From positions 1 through 42,665 of the forward strand of contig DUQH01000104.1 in assembly GCA_012837895.1 (NCBI GenBank): a stretch of DNA of 42,665 bases, written 5' to 3'. Made by a program: the position numbers and the translations under genes. Below, piece after piece: positions 35,796 through 42,665 of this stretch (its first letter is position 1; each line of letters starts with the position of its first letter). The notes beneath the pieces are model-generated. The model searched no databases and was not told the DNA's origin. It saw only the letters and a list, made by a program, of their open reading frames with translations. Source of the stretch: Candidatus Fermentithermobacillaceae bacterium. Lineage in GTDB: Bacteria; Bacillota; Sulfobacillia; Fermentithermobacillales; Fermentithermobacillaceae.

Positions 35796-36801
35796 ATCCG
35801 TGGAATATACAAAAGCCGGAGTCGACATTGATGCTGCAGTTTCATGGGTCTCGAAAATCAAGCAAATGGCGGAACAAACCAGGGATGCCGGCGTGCTCTC
35901 GGGCGTAGGGGGATTCTCAGGGCTTTACAGCCTGGAGCATCTGGGATATGAGAACCTGGTGCTGGCTTCCGGAGCAGATGGTGTAGGTACAAAGGTGATA
36001 ATCGCCCAGATGATGGACAAGCACGATACTGTAGGCATAGACCTGGTTGCAATGAACGTCGATGACGTAGTGACTTCCGGTGCAACTCCCCTCTTGTTCC
36101 TGGACTACATTGCCGGGGGAAGACTCACCCCTGACTTGGTTGAGCAGATTGTAGAGGGCGTTGTTGCAGGGTGCCAGGCTGCCGGATGTGTCTTGCTAGG
36201 CGGCGAAACTGCCCAGATGCCTGACCTTTATGGTCCGGGCGAGTACGATCTTGCAGGGTTTTGCGTGGGCATCGCAGACCAATCCAAGCTTATCGACGGA
36301 AAAACAATCAGACACGGAGATGTTGTGATAGGGCTTGCCTCGTCAGGATTGCATTCGAACGGGTATACCCTGGCGAGAAAGGTGTTCAGGGAAGCCGGTT
36401 GGGACCTCAGCCGCCATGTGGCCGAATTCGGAAGATCCCTCGGGGAAGAATTGCTTGAGCCTACCCGGATATATGCGCCTCTATTGCTCAAAATCAGGGA
36501 CAGTGTTTGTCTCAAGGGTGCCGCTCACATTACCGGCGGCGGGATAGTAGAAAACGTCCCGCGGATAATGGCTCCGGGCCTCAAGGTTGAGTTTGACTTT
36601 AGCTGGGAAGTGCCGCCTGTGTTCCAGCTTATACAGGAACTAGGCAAGATTTCTGATATGGAGATGTACAGGGTGTTCAATATGGGTATAGGGATGGCCG
36701 TTGTAGTCGGGAAAGATGACGTGGACAAGGTGATTGGATTGTGCCGTGAAACCGGGATCGCTTCATTTGTGGCAGGTGAGGTAGTTGGAGAACCGGTCTG
36801 A
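35782..36801 (+). CDS. purM: Phosphoribosylformylglycinamidine cyclo-ligase (AIR synthetase)
   Basis: This 339-residue ATP-dependent enzyme closes the imidazole ring to give AIR. Family motifs are GVGGFSGLY near residue 40, SGADGVGTKV, GIDLVAMNVDDVVTSGA, GGETAQMPDLY and HITGGGIVENVPR. Length is normal. It overlaps purF by 14 bases and purN by 17, indicating coupled translation. AAGGAG is about 12 bases upstream. Confidence 0.96.
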   Translation: MTSDRSVEYTKAGVDIDAAVSWVSKIKQMAEQTRDAGVLSGVGGFSGLYSLEHLGYENLVLASGADGVGTKVIIAQMMDKHDTVGIDLVAMNVDDVVTSGATPLLFLDYIAGGRLTPDLVEQIVEGVVAGCQAAGCVLLGGETAQMPDLYGPGEYDLAGFCVGIADQSKLIDGKTIRHGDVVIGLASSGLHSNGYTLARKVFREAGWDLSRHVAEFGRSLGEELLEPTRIYAPLLLKIRDSVCLKGAAHITGGGIVENVPRIMAPGLKVEFDFSWEVPPVFQLIQELGKISDMEMYRVFNMGIGMAVVVGKDDVDKVIGLCRETGIASFVAGEVVGEPV

Positions 36802-37468
36802 TACCATCATTTCACTGGGAGTACTTGTTTCAGGAAGAGGCACCAATCTTCAAACTATCCTTGACAGGTGTGAAGCAGGCAGTATACCCGCCCGCGTGGA
36901 GGTAGTGATTTCCAACAGGCGTGGTGCACCTGCTATAGACAGGGCGGCTGCGAAAGGTGTGCCCGTTTTTGTTGTGGAGCCGCGCCAATATGGGAAGTGG
37001 CCGGCTTGCAAGAGGGCATACGAGGAGAAGCTGGTGGAAATCCTTTTGTCCCATGGCGTGGAACTTGTGGTACTTGCAGGCTACGACCGGCTGGCAGGCG
37101 AGACTTTACTTGATGCCTTCCCAATGAGAGTGATAAACATACACCCCTCGCTGTTGCCTGCCTTTCCCGGGCTTGGCGCCCAGAAGCAAGCTTTGGACTA
37201 CGGTGTTAAGATAGCAGGCGCCTCGGTATTCTTTGTGGACCTGTCAGTAGACGGCGGCCCCATTATCGTCCAGGGGGCTTGCCCGGTACACGAGAACGAT
37301 ACAGTCGAGTCTCTTTCCGGACGGATACTTGAGATAGAACACAGGATCCTGCCTGAAGCCATAACCCTCATAGCCCATGGCAGGGTCAGGGTTAACGGGC
37401 GGAAGGTGGAAATATTGCCGGAACCGGTACAGGCGCAAGCTGCCAATACATCGCTTAGTGAGGTGTGA
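36785..37468 (+). CDS. purN: Phosphoribosylglycinamide formyltransferase
   Basis: This 227-residue folate-dependent GAR transformylase has SGRGTNLQTIL near the N-terminus, VLAGYDRL, the catalytic NIHPSLLPAFPG and VDGGPIIVQ with the conserved aspartate. It starts with TTG 36785 inside purM after GGTGAGG. The C-terminus has a short extra tail (about 205-227) compared with E. coli. Confidence 0.94.
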   Translation: MENRSDTIISLGVLVSGRGTNLQTILDRCEAGSIPARVEVVISNRRGAPAIDRAAAKGVPVFVVEPRQYGKWPACKRAYEEKLVEILLSHGVELVVLAGYDRLAGETLLDAFPMRVINIHPSLLPAFPGLGAQKQALDYGVKIAGASVFFVDLSVDGGPIIVQGACPVHENDTVESLSGRILEIEHRILPEAITLIAHGRVRVNGRKVEILPEPVQAQAANTSLSEV

Positions 37469-37471
37469 CCA

Positions 37472-39070
37472 TTGAGACGCGCTGTGTTGAGTGTGGCCGA
37501 TAAAACAGGAATCGGGGAACTGGCCCGGGCGTTGCAGGACGCAGGGTGGGAAATAGTCTCATCAGGAGGTACAGCCGCGTACCTGGAAAGCAATGGTATT
37601 CAGGTTACTCAAGTGAGCCAGGTAACAGGTTTCCCAGAAATGCTCGACGGGAGGGTGAAGACCCTTCATCCCAAGATCCATGGCGGTATACTTGCTCTGC
37701 GGGACAAAACGGAGCACATGCAACAACTTGAAATGCATAAAGTGACCCCGGTTGACATGGTTGTCTGCAACCTTTACCCGTTTGTCCAGGCAGCCAAGAA
37801 ACCAGGTGTTACCCTGGAAGAAGTGATTGAACAGATAGATATCGGAGGGCCGTCCCTCATAAGGGCAGCTGCCAAGAACTACCGGTGGGTTACAGTAGTA
37901 TGCAACCCTGACCGGTATCAGGACATCATAGGGCAAATCAAGGTCCACGGGGAGGTAAGCTTAGATCTCCGGTTGGAGCTGGCCTGCGAAGCTTTTGCCC
38001 ATACCGCCCAGTACGATGCAGCCATATTTTCGTATTTTGCTTCTTTGCTGCCTGACCTCGGCGCTCAAGATCAATTCGATGACAAGCTAGTACTGGGTTA
38101 TGAAAAAGTGTTTTCCCTGAGGTACGGAGAAAATCCCCACCAGCAAGCTGCGTATTACGAGCCTGTGTTTGAGGGGAATATTCCCTCTTTGCACAGAGCC
38201 CAGATCCAGGGTAAAGCTCTTTCGTACAACAACATAAACGATCTTGACAGCGCGTTTCATGCAGTATGGGATCTCCGCTCAACAGGATGTGTGATAGTCA
38301 AACATGCTGCACCCTGTGGCGTTGCACTAGGCGAAACCCCAAGGGAAGCTTTTGACGCTGCGTTTCAAGGTGACCCTGTCTCAGCCTTCGGAGGGATTGT
38401 AGCTTTTAACTGTGAAGTTGATAAGGATTGCGCCGAAGCCATGAAAGATATTTTCCTTGAGGTTGTTGCAGCGCCTTCATTTACCCAAGACGCCCTTGAG
38501 ATCCTGAAAGCTAAGAAGAATTTGCGGCTGCTTGCTATCGCTCCGTCCTGCTTGAGCAAGGACCGGTCCTTGAACGGCCCAAGTGCCGGCGCAGGTGAAT
38601 GCGCTGGTGGCGGCAGCTACACCATCAAGACAGGCATGGGCGGGATATTGGTTCAGGAGAAGGACAAGCTGCTCCCTGAGTTTGAAGAGTGGAGGGTGGT
38701 GTCCAAGAGACAACCCACCGGGGAAGAACTTAGCACCCTCAAGTTTGCAATGACCGTCTGCAAATACGTGAAGTCCAATTCAATAGTGCTTGCACGGGGA
38801 TTTCAGACTGTGGGTATAGGCGGTGGCCAGCCCAACAGGGTGGATGCAGTAAGGATAGCTATCAAGCGGGCGGAAGACAGGGCCAGGGGTGCGTGTCTTG
38901 CGTCAGATGCGTTTTTCCCGTTCCCCGACGCAGTATTAGAAGCAGCTAAAGCCGGTATCACTGCCATAGCTCACCCAGGCGGGTCAATAAGGGATCAGGA
39001 ATCTATAGATGTGGCTGATGAGCATGGGATCGCAATGGTACTTACCGGCAACCGCCATTTCCTGCACTGA
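37472..39070 (+). CDS. purH: Bifunctional AICAR formyltransferase / IMP cyclohydrolase
   Basis: This 532-residue protein performs the last two steps to IMP. The N-terminal cyclohydrolase domain has SVADKTGI, SSGGTAAYLE and GRVKTLHPKIHGG. The transformylase domain has GENPHQQAA, the KHAAPCGVA catalytic segment and AFGGIVAFN. A Gly/Ser/Ala-rich stretch (NGPSAGAGECAGGG, about residues 369-382) looks like a small lineage-specific insertion. The C-terminal AHPGGSIRDQE is intact. TTG start with GAGGTG seven bases upstream; three bases separate it from purN. Confidence 0.95.
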   Translation: MRRAVLSVADKTGIGELARALQDAGWEIVSSGGTAAYLESNGIQVTQVSQVTGFPEMLDGRVKTLHPKIHGGILALRDKTEHMQQLEMHKVTPVDMVVCNLYPFVQAAKKPGVTLEEVIEQIDIGGPSLIRAAAKNYRWVTVVCNPDRYQDIIGQIKVHGEVSLDLRLELACEAFAHTAQYDAAIFSYFASLLPDLGAQDQFDDKLVLGYEKVFSLRYGENPHQQAAYYEPVFEGNIPSLHRAQIQGKALSYNNINDLDSAFHAVWDLRSTGCVIVKHAAPCGVALGETPREAFDAAFQGDPVSAFGGIVAFNCEVDKDCAEAMKDIFLEVVAAPSFTQDALEILKAKKNLRLLAIAPSCLSKDRSLNGPSAGAGECAGGGSYTIKTGMGGILVQEKDKLLPEFEEWRVVSKRQPTGEELSTLKFAMTVCKYVKSNSIVLARGFQTVGIGGGQPNRVDAVRIAIKRAEDRARGACLASDAFFPFPDAVLEAAKAGITAIAHPGGSIRDQESIDVADEHGIAMVLTGNRHFLH

Positions 39071-39088
39071 TCGAAAGGAGCCGTTTTG

Positions 39089-40375
39089 ATGAGGGTATTG
39101 GTTATCGGTTCTGGCGGAAGAGAACATGCCCTGGCATGGGCTATACACAGAAGCCCCGGCGTTGAAAAAGTCCTGATTGCACCTGGAAACCCGGGCACAG
39201 GAGCTCATGGGGTCAATGTTACCATAGACCCCATGGACTTTGAGGCAATCTACGACCTTTGCCGGGAAGAGCAGTTAAGGCTGGTAGCGGTAGGGCCTGA
39301 GAACCCACTTGCTGCCGGGATTGCAGACTTCCTGACCGCCAGGGGCATTTCGGTGTTCGGTCCTATGAGAGCAGGAGCGCAGCTTGAAGCTAGTAAGAGC
39401 ACGGCCAAAGATTTCATGGCCAGGCATGGCATCCCGCATGCCCGCTACAAGGTGTTTGAGCGGCAGGAAGATGCCGTCGAGTATGTCAGGAGCGTGCCAG
39501 GGCCATGGGTGATTAAGGCAGACGGATTGGCCTACGGCAAAGGGGTAACCATAGCTTCAGACATGGGTGAAGCTGTAGACGCCATCGGCCAAATGCTCTC
39601 AGGCAAGCTCCATGGCCAGGCCGGCAGGCGGATTGTCATAGAAGAGTTCCTTGAAGGCATTGAAGCTACCGCCATGGCGTTATGTGACGGAAACACAGTC
39701 TTTCCTCTCCCAATGGCCAAAGATCATAAGAGGGTTTTCGACGGTGATAAAGGTCCCATGACAGGAGGGATGGGCGCGTATTCCCCCCTGCCTTTTGTCA
39801 CCCCTGAGATGGAGAAGGCTATTTACCGGGATATCTTGCATAAGACCTTCCTGGGGCTCAAAGGTGACGGGGTAGACTACAGGGGTGTGATTTACGCAGG
39901 GCTCATGCTAACTGCGGACGGCCCCAAGGTGCTTGAGTACAACGTAAGGTTCGGTGATCCTGAAGCTCAATGCGTGCTGCCAAGGTTAGCCGGGGATTTT
40001 GCCGGCCTGCTTCTTGCGTGTGCAGAGGGACGCCTTGAAAGCTTCGTCTCAGACAAGGGCATTGAGGTCAGGGACGAGGCAGCGGTTACAGTTGTACTTG
40101 CTTCTCCCGGATATCCAGGCGGATATCCCAAAGGCTTGCCGATAGAAGGCCCCGCAGGCCCAGGCGATATGCACTCAGGTGATGTGCTGGTGTTTCATGC
40201 AGGAACAGGACTTGATGAGCGGGGCAGCCTGGTGACATCAGGCGGGAGGGTGCTAGCGGTTACGGCGCTTATGCCCACTCTCAGCCAAGCCAGGTCTAAG
40301 GCATACGGCGCTATCGAACAGGTCACATTCCCAGGCGTCCATTACAGGAAAGACATAGGTGGGATTGAAGCTTAG
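39089..40375 (+). CDS. purD: Phosphoribosylamine-glycine ligase
   Basis: This ~428-residue ATP-grasp enzyme makes GAR from phosphoribosylamine and glycine. It has VIGSGGREHALAW, IAPGNPGT, KADGLAYGKGVTI, IEEFLEGIEATAMAL, GGMGAYSPLP and EYNVRFGDPEAQ. AAAGGAG (39074-39080) lies eight bases before ATG 39089; a TTG directly before it is unlikely to be used. It is the last pur gene in the run. Confidence 0.96.
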   Translation: MRVLVIGSGGREHALAWAIHRSPGVEKVLIAPGNPGTGAHGVNVTIDPMDFEAIYDLCREEQLRLVAVGPENPLAAGIADFLTARGISVFGPMRAGAQLEASKSTAKDFMARHGIPHARYKVFERQEDAVEYVRSVPGPWVIKADGLAYGKGVTIASDMGEAVDAIGQMLSGKLHGQAGRRIVIEEFLEGIEATAMALCDGNTVFPLPMAKDHKRVFDGDKGPMTGGMGAYSPLPFVTPEMEKAIYRDILHKTFLGLKGDGVDYRGVIYAGLMLTADGPKVLEYNVRFGDPEAQCVLPRLAGDFAGLLLACAEGRLESFVSDKGIEVRDEAAVTVVLASPGYPGGYPKGLPIEGPAGPGDMHSGDVLVFHAGTGLDERGSLVTSGGRVLAVTALMPTLSQARSKAYGAIEQVTFPGVHYRKDIGGIEA

Positions 40376-40420
40376 TCCCCTTGCTTAAGTGGTAGACTTG
40401 AAGCTGGGGATCTGAGAACT

Positions 40421-40909
40421 ATGAGCAGGGATATCACTCTTTCAGCGACCATAACAAGGATAGCTTTGCTGGCAGGGATTTACGCAGCCCTGACAGTGCT
40501 TCCCCCGTTTTCAAGCTTGGGGTACGGGCCGGTCCAAGTCAGGGTGTCTGAGACCCTTACAGTACTCCCCTTCTTGTTTCCTTGGGCCAAGTGGGGGCTT
40601 TACATTGGGTGCATCGTGGCAAACCTGGCAAGCCCTTTTCTGGTGTGGGATATTACCCTGGGTGCTTTAGCCAGCCTCATAAGCGGGCTTATCACCGAGC
40701 GGATGCCCAATGCATATCTCGCTCCTTTGCCTCCTGTACTTGTCAACGCATTTGTGGTCACAGCATATGTTGCGCCTCTTAGCGGGCTAAACTACTGGCC
40801 TGTGCTTGCACAGATATTGTTGGGGCAGGTGGTTTCCTGCTATGTGTTTGGGCTACCCTTATTAATGTTCTTGATAAGAAACCCTCATCTTACCAGGCGG
40901 CTGCAGTGA
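40421..40909 (+). CDS. queT: QueT-family queuosine precursor transporter
   Basis: This 162-residue membrane protein matches the QueT family, the substrate-binding component of an ECF-type importer for queuosine precursors such as preQ1. About five hydrophobic helices are visible, with VQVRVSETLTVLPFLFPWAKWGLYIGCIVANL a typical segment. It lies 45 bases after purD, perhaps on the same mRNA. No preQ1 riboswitch can be drawn in the short gap. Its final codon and stop lie inside the first unit of a 34-bp tandem repeat. Confidence 0.87.
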   Translation: MSRDITLSATITRIALLAGIYAALTVLPPFSSLGYGPVQVRVSETLTVLPFLFPWAKWGLYIGCIVANLASPFLVWDITLGALASLISGLITERMPNAYLAPLPPVLVNAFVVTAYVAPLSGLNYWPVLAQILLGQVVSCYVFGLPLLMFLIRNPHLTRRLQ

Positions 40910-41037
40910 AGACATCCTGCCGGTTTAGGGAAGATCGCAGCGAAGACATCCGGCCGGCCTAAGGACGACTGCAGCGAAGACATTGTGCCAGCCAAAGGAC
41001 GATTGCAGTGAAGACATCTTGTTGGTTAAGGACGATT
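40903..41037 (+). repeat. 34-bp tandem repeat, four units
   Basis: Units start at 40903, 40937, 40971 and 41005 (34, 34, 34 and 33 bp). Each begins GCAGYGAAGACAT and, in units 2 to 4, ends with AAGGACGAYT. The centres vary (CCTGCCGG, CCGGCCGG, TGTGCCAG, CTTGTTGG). 34 is not a multiple of three and stops occur, so it is not coding beyond the queT stop. No function is evident. Confidence 0.92.
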
Positions 41038-41116
41038 GCCCGCAGAATAGGCTACTCCGATCGCGTAGAACGGATGTTACCATGACCGTAAGAACGGAAG
41101 GCATGAGGTTGCATCT

Positions 41117-41500
41117 CTACCGGCGGGCCACCGAATCGATTTCTTGCCCCGTGCCTTCCAGGGTTATGACCATGCGATTGGGGACACAAACGATAGATTG
41201 TCCCGGATAGGAGATCCATCCGGTCCTCCAGCATATCTCATTGGGACATACATCGTGATCCAGGGGCATCACCCGCACCTTTCCCTGGCCATGTTCTATG
41301 GTGGCTTCTCCTTGCGGGACTGCTATCGTAGTTTGAGATAGCGTTTCAGAGCCAACAGGCAACCGGGCCACTTCCTGACCGTTTATCCTTACGACGGCAA
41401 CCAATTCGCTGCTTCTGTCCGGTAAGTACCTAAGCCCTGCCCAGATTAGTACTGTAGCTGCTACCCCCAAAGAGATCAGTATCTTGTCGCCTCTTGTCAC
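41117..41500 (-). CDS. NusG domain II-containing protein, membrane-anchored
   Basis: This ~127-residue protein has one N-terminal TM helix (about 8-26) and an extracytoplasmic NusG-domain-II-like beta domain with the family signature CPNEIC ... GWISYPGQSIVCVPNRMVI. Function is unknown; such genes are common in Clostridia, often near rnf or thiamine genes, neither seen here. On the - strand GGAGGA is seven bases from GTG 41500 and four from TTG 41503; I use the GTG. It sits between two unrelated repeat arrays. Confidence 0.82.
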   Translation of the reverse strand: MTRGDKILISLGVAATVLIWAGLRYLPDRSSELVAVVRINGQEVARLPVGSETLSQTTIAVPQGEATIEHGQGKVRVMPLDHDVCPNEICWRTGWISYPGQSIVCVPNRMVITLEGTGQEIDSVARR

Positions 41501-41503
41501 CAA

Positions 41504-41747
41504 TCATTCCTCCATACGGCAGTCCGGGCGTTTATATTATCCCGCTGCGGAAATGATAACACCCATTTGGTACGGTTGGCAGCTGCTGTTGGACAAAGGC
41601 TTGTCCATTTCAGCACCAGGTTCGGCTCAGAGGTGATCGGATTTGGTACCAGGTCCTGGAGCAATCTGGCTGGTTCTGGTGCCAGCACTCCTATAACATC
41701 AATTCGTGCTTGTTGCAGAAGCCTTAGCGGACCGCAGGCAGGAATAA
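41504..41747. other. Non-coding flank of the 53-bp array
   Basis: No gene is visible. TGGACAA-N4-TTGTCCA (41590-41607) is a different perfect dyad whose right edge lies exactly three 53-bp periods before that of array unit 1. Other TGGTACC- and CTGGTGCCAG-like pieces (41644, 41676) are out of register. It may be a decayed part of the array. Confidence 0.5.
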
Positions 41748-42508
41748 TGGTGCACCAAGTATGCCATTGTGTCTGCCGGGCAGCCATAAAACGGGCAAAA
41801 TGGTTCACACAGTGCACCATTTTACCTGCCGGACAACTGAAAAACCGCGAAATCGGTACACGTAGTATACCATTACAGCCGCCGGCTTGGCCGAAACGCG
41901 GAGCATTGGTGCACACGGTGCACCGTTTTACCGGAAAACATTCTCAGAGCTCCGGTAATTGGTGCATCCTGTGCACCATTCTCACCGAAACCGTAGCGGA
42001 AACCGGCAAGATTGGTACACCCAGTGCACCATTTCTGCAGAAATCTTAGCTCGAGCTTGCAAGAATGGTACACACGGTGCGCCATTTTGGCAGCGATGAA
42101 GTCTGAAAACCGGAAAAATGGTGCATGTGGTGCACCGTTTTGGCCGAAAGCATCCCAAGAACCAGAGTAATCGGTGCATCCAGTGAGCCATTTTGGATGG
42201 CATCAACGACAAAACCGGGAATAATGGTGCACGTAGTGCGCCATTTTAGCTAATCTGTTCCGGCGAACCTGCAAAATTGGTGTACCCAGTGCACCATTTT
42301 GACTATCCTGCTGCGAGAAACCTGCAAAACTGCTGTACCCAGTGCACCATTTTGGCCCTACAGGTAACAAAAAACAGAAAGACTGGTGCGCGTGGTGCAC
42401 CATCTTGGCAGAAAGCAAGGCGAAGACCCAAAAGTTTGGTGCATGTCGTATACCATCTTGTCGATACCTTAGCCTATATCGACTGGCCTTGGTTCATGGT
42501 GACATTTT
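41748..42508. repeat. Exact 53-bp-period array of diverged TGGTGCAC-N3-GTGCACCA dyads
   Basis: Dyads start at 41748, 41801, 41854, 41907, 41960, 42013, 42066, 42119, 42172, 42225, 42278, 42331, 42384 and 42437. A left half-site only, TGGTTCAT, is at 42490. Every step is exactly 53 bp. The 19-bp consensus is TGGTGCAC-N3-GTGCACCA; half-sites vary mainly by transitions, while the GG of the left half is kept in all units but one. A T-run with GGC often follows each dyad, and AAACC-x-GCAAAAT-like sequence precedes it; the ~14-bp centre between is highly variable. The period is not a multiple of three and no frame stays open through it. Confidence 0.93.
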
Positions 42509-42665
42509 TCTCTGCCTGTTTACAGGATTACAGCATCACTGGCCGGTAGCAGTGGCCAACACCTGTATTGATAGCTGACATATACTGAAATATTAGCCTG
42601 TCCCAAGGCTACAAAGAAGGATTTTCCATTGATGCGTAGAATATAGTGTCAACGAAAGCCATCTC
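42509..42665. other. Non-coding sequence at the window's right edge
   Basis: No gene start is recognised. CACTGGCC and CAGTGGCC form a short direct near-repeat (42537-42557). TAGCCT (42594-42599) can pair with AGGCTA (42606-42611). Whether the array precedes a gene to the right cannot be judged here. Confidence 0.4.

Noticed and set aside
40376-40420. A preQ1 riboswitch before queT
   Set aside because: The gap is only 45 bases and shows neither the short GC hairpin nor the A-rich tail of preQ1-I, nor the longer preQ1-II layout.
41748-42508. A CRISPR array, suggested by ~22-bp palindromes with ~30-bp intervals
   Set aside because: The repeats are heavily diverged from unit to unit, the intervals share conserved ends, and no cas gene or leader is in the window. 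CRISPR repeats stay nearly identical and spacers are unrelated throughout.
41567-42578. Several open frames on both strands over the array, with recurring Trp-Cys-Thr-x-Cys-like peptides
   Set aside because: The 53-bp period changes frame at every unit, so the recurring peptides appear in all frames as by-products of the repeats. No ribosome binding sites or family matches are seen.

Overview
The window looks like a piece of a Gram-positive, Clostridia-like (Firmicutes) anaerobe chromosome. The signs are near-universal AAGGAGG-type ribosome binding sites, frequent GTG and TTG starts, the Stickland-type ornithine oxidation cluster, a Thermotoga/Clostridia-type ferredoxin, a CheX-containing chemotaxis operon, PspC and NusG-domain-II proteins, spore-type GH18 and DUF4015 glycosidase-like proteins, and a Bacillus-type iron-sulfur PurF. 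I cannot name the genus from sequence alone. Almost all genes are on the + strand; only guaB, a PspC gene, a small hypothetical gene and the NusG-II gene are on the - strand.

Layout. (1) 1-7228: a tightly overlapping ornithine-degradation operon, ord(partial)-ortA-ortB-oraS-oraE-mutL-like-orr. It converts L-ornithine via D-ornithine, 2,4-diaminopentanoate and 2-amino-4-oxopentanoate to D-alanine plus acetyl-CoA. (2) 7218-11024, probably the same transcript: a fused Memo-AMMECR1 protein, its partner radical SAM enzyme and a COG2403-type P-loop GTPase, ended by a strong terminator at 11073-11114. (3) 11205-17223: a GT2 glycosyltransferase with a large insertion, a GDT1-type membrane protein, tRNA-Arg(CCG), a NYN nuclease-like protein, a small hypothetical, a two-domain FMN-binding lipoprotein, a ferredoxin and a membrane dipeptidase. 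(4) 17474-26227: a membrane-anchored GH18 protein, then cheW-A-Y-B-R-X behind a possible sigma-D-like promoter, then a DUF4015 protein. (5) guaB on the - strand, and divergent from it a three-gene module at 27987-31456 made of a long MutL/GlmL-family ATPase, a barrel-sandwich protein and a two-TM protein. No cobalamin mutase lies next to this module. (6) 31542-40909: pspC, then hpt (apparently with a non-ATG/GTG/TTG start), a purine permease, purE-F-M-N-H-D and queT. Together with guaB this forms a purine synthesis and salvage block. purB, purC, purK and purSQL are not in the window.

(7) 40903-42665: a gene-poor end. A 34-bp x 4 tandem repeat begins inside the last codons of queT, and a NusG-II gene follows on the - strand. 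Beyond it is the most unusual object in the window: about 0.76 kb holding 14 imperfect 19-bp dyads of the form TGGTGCAC-N3-GTGCACCA, plus a 15th half-site, spaced exactly 53 bp apart without one indel although the sequences have diverged strongly. It is not coding and not a normal CRISPR array. Repeated protein-binding sites in helical register, or a transcribed array of hairpins, are the two best explanations, and I know of no named element that matches.
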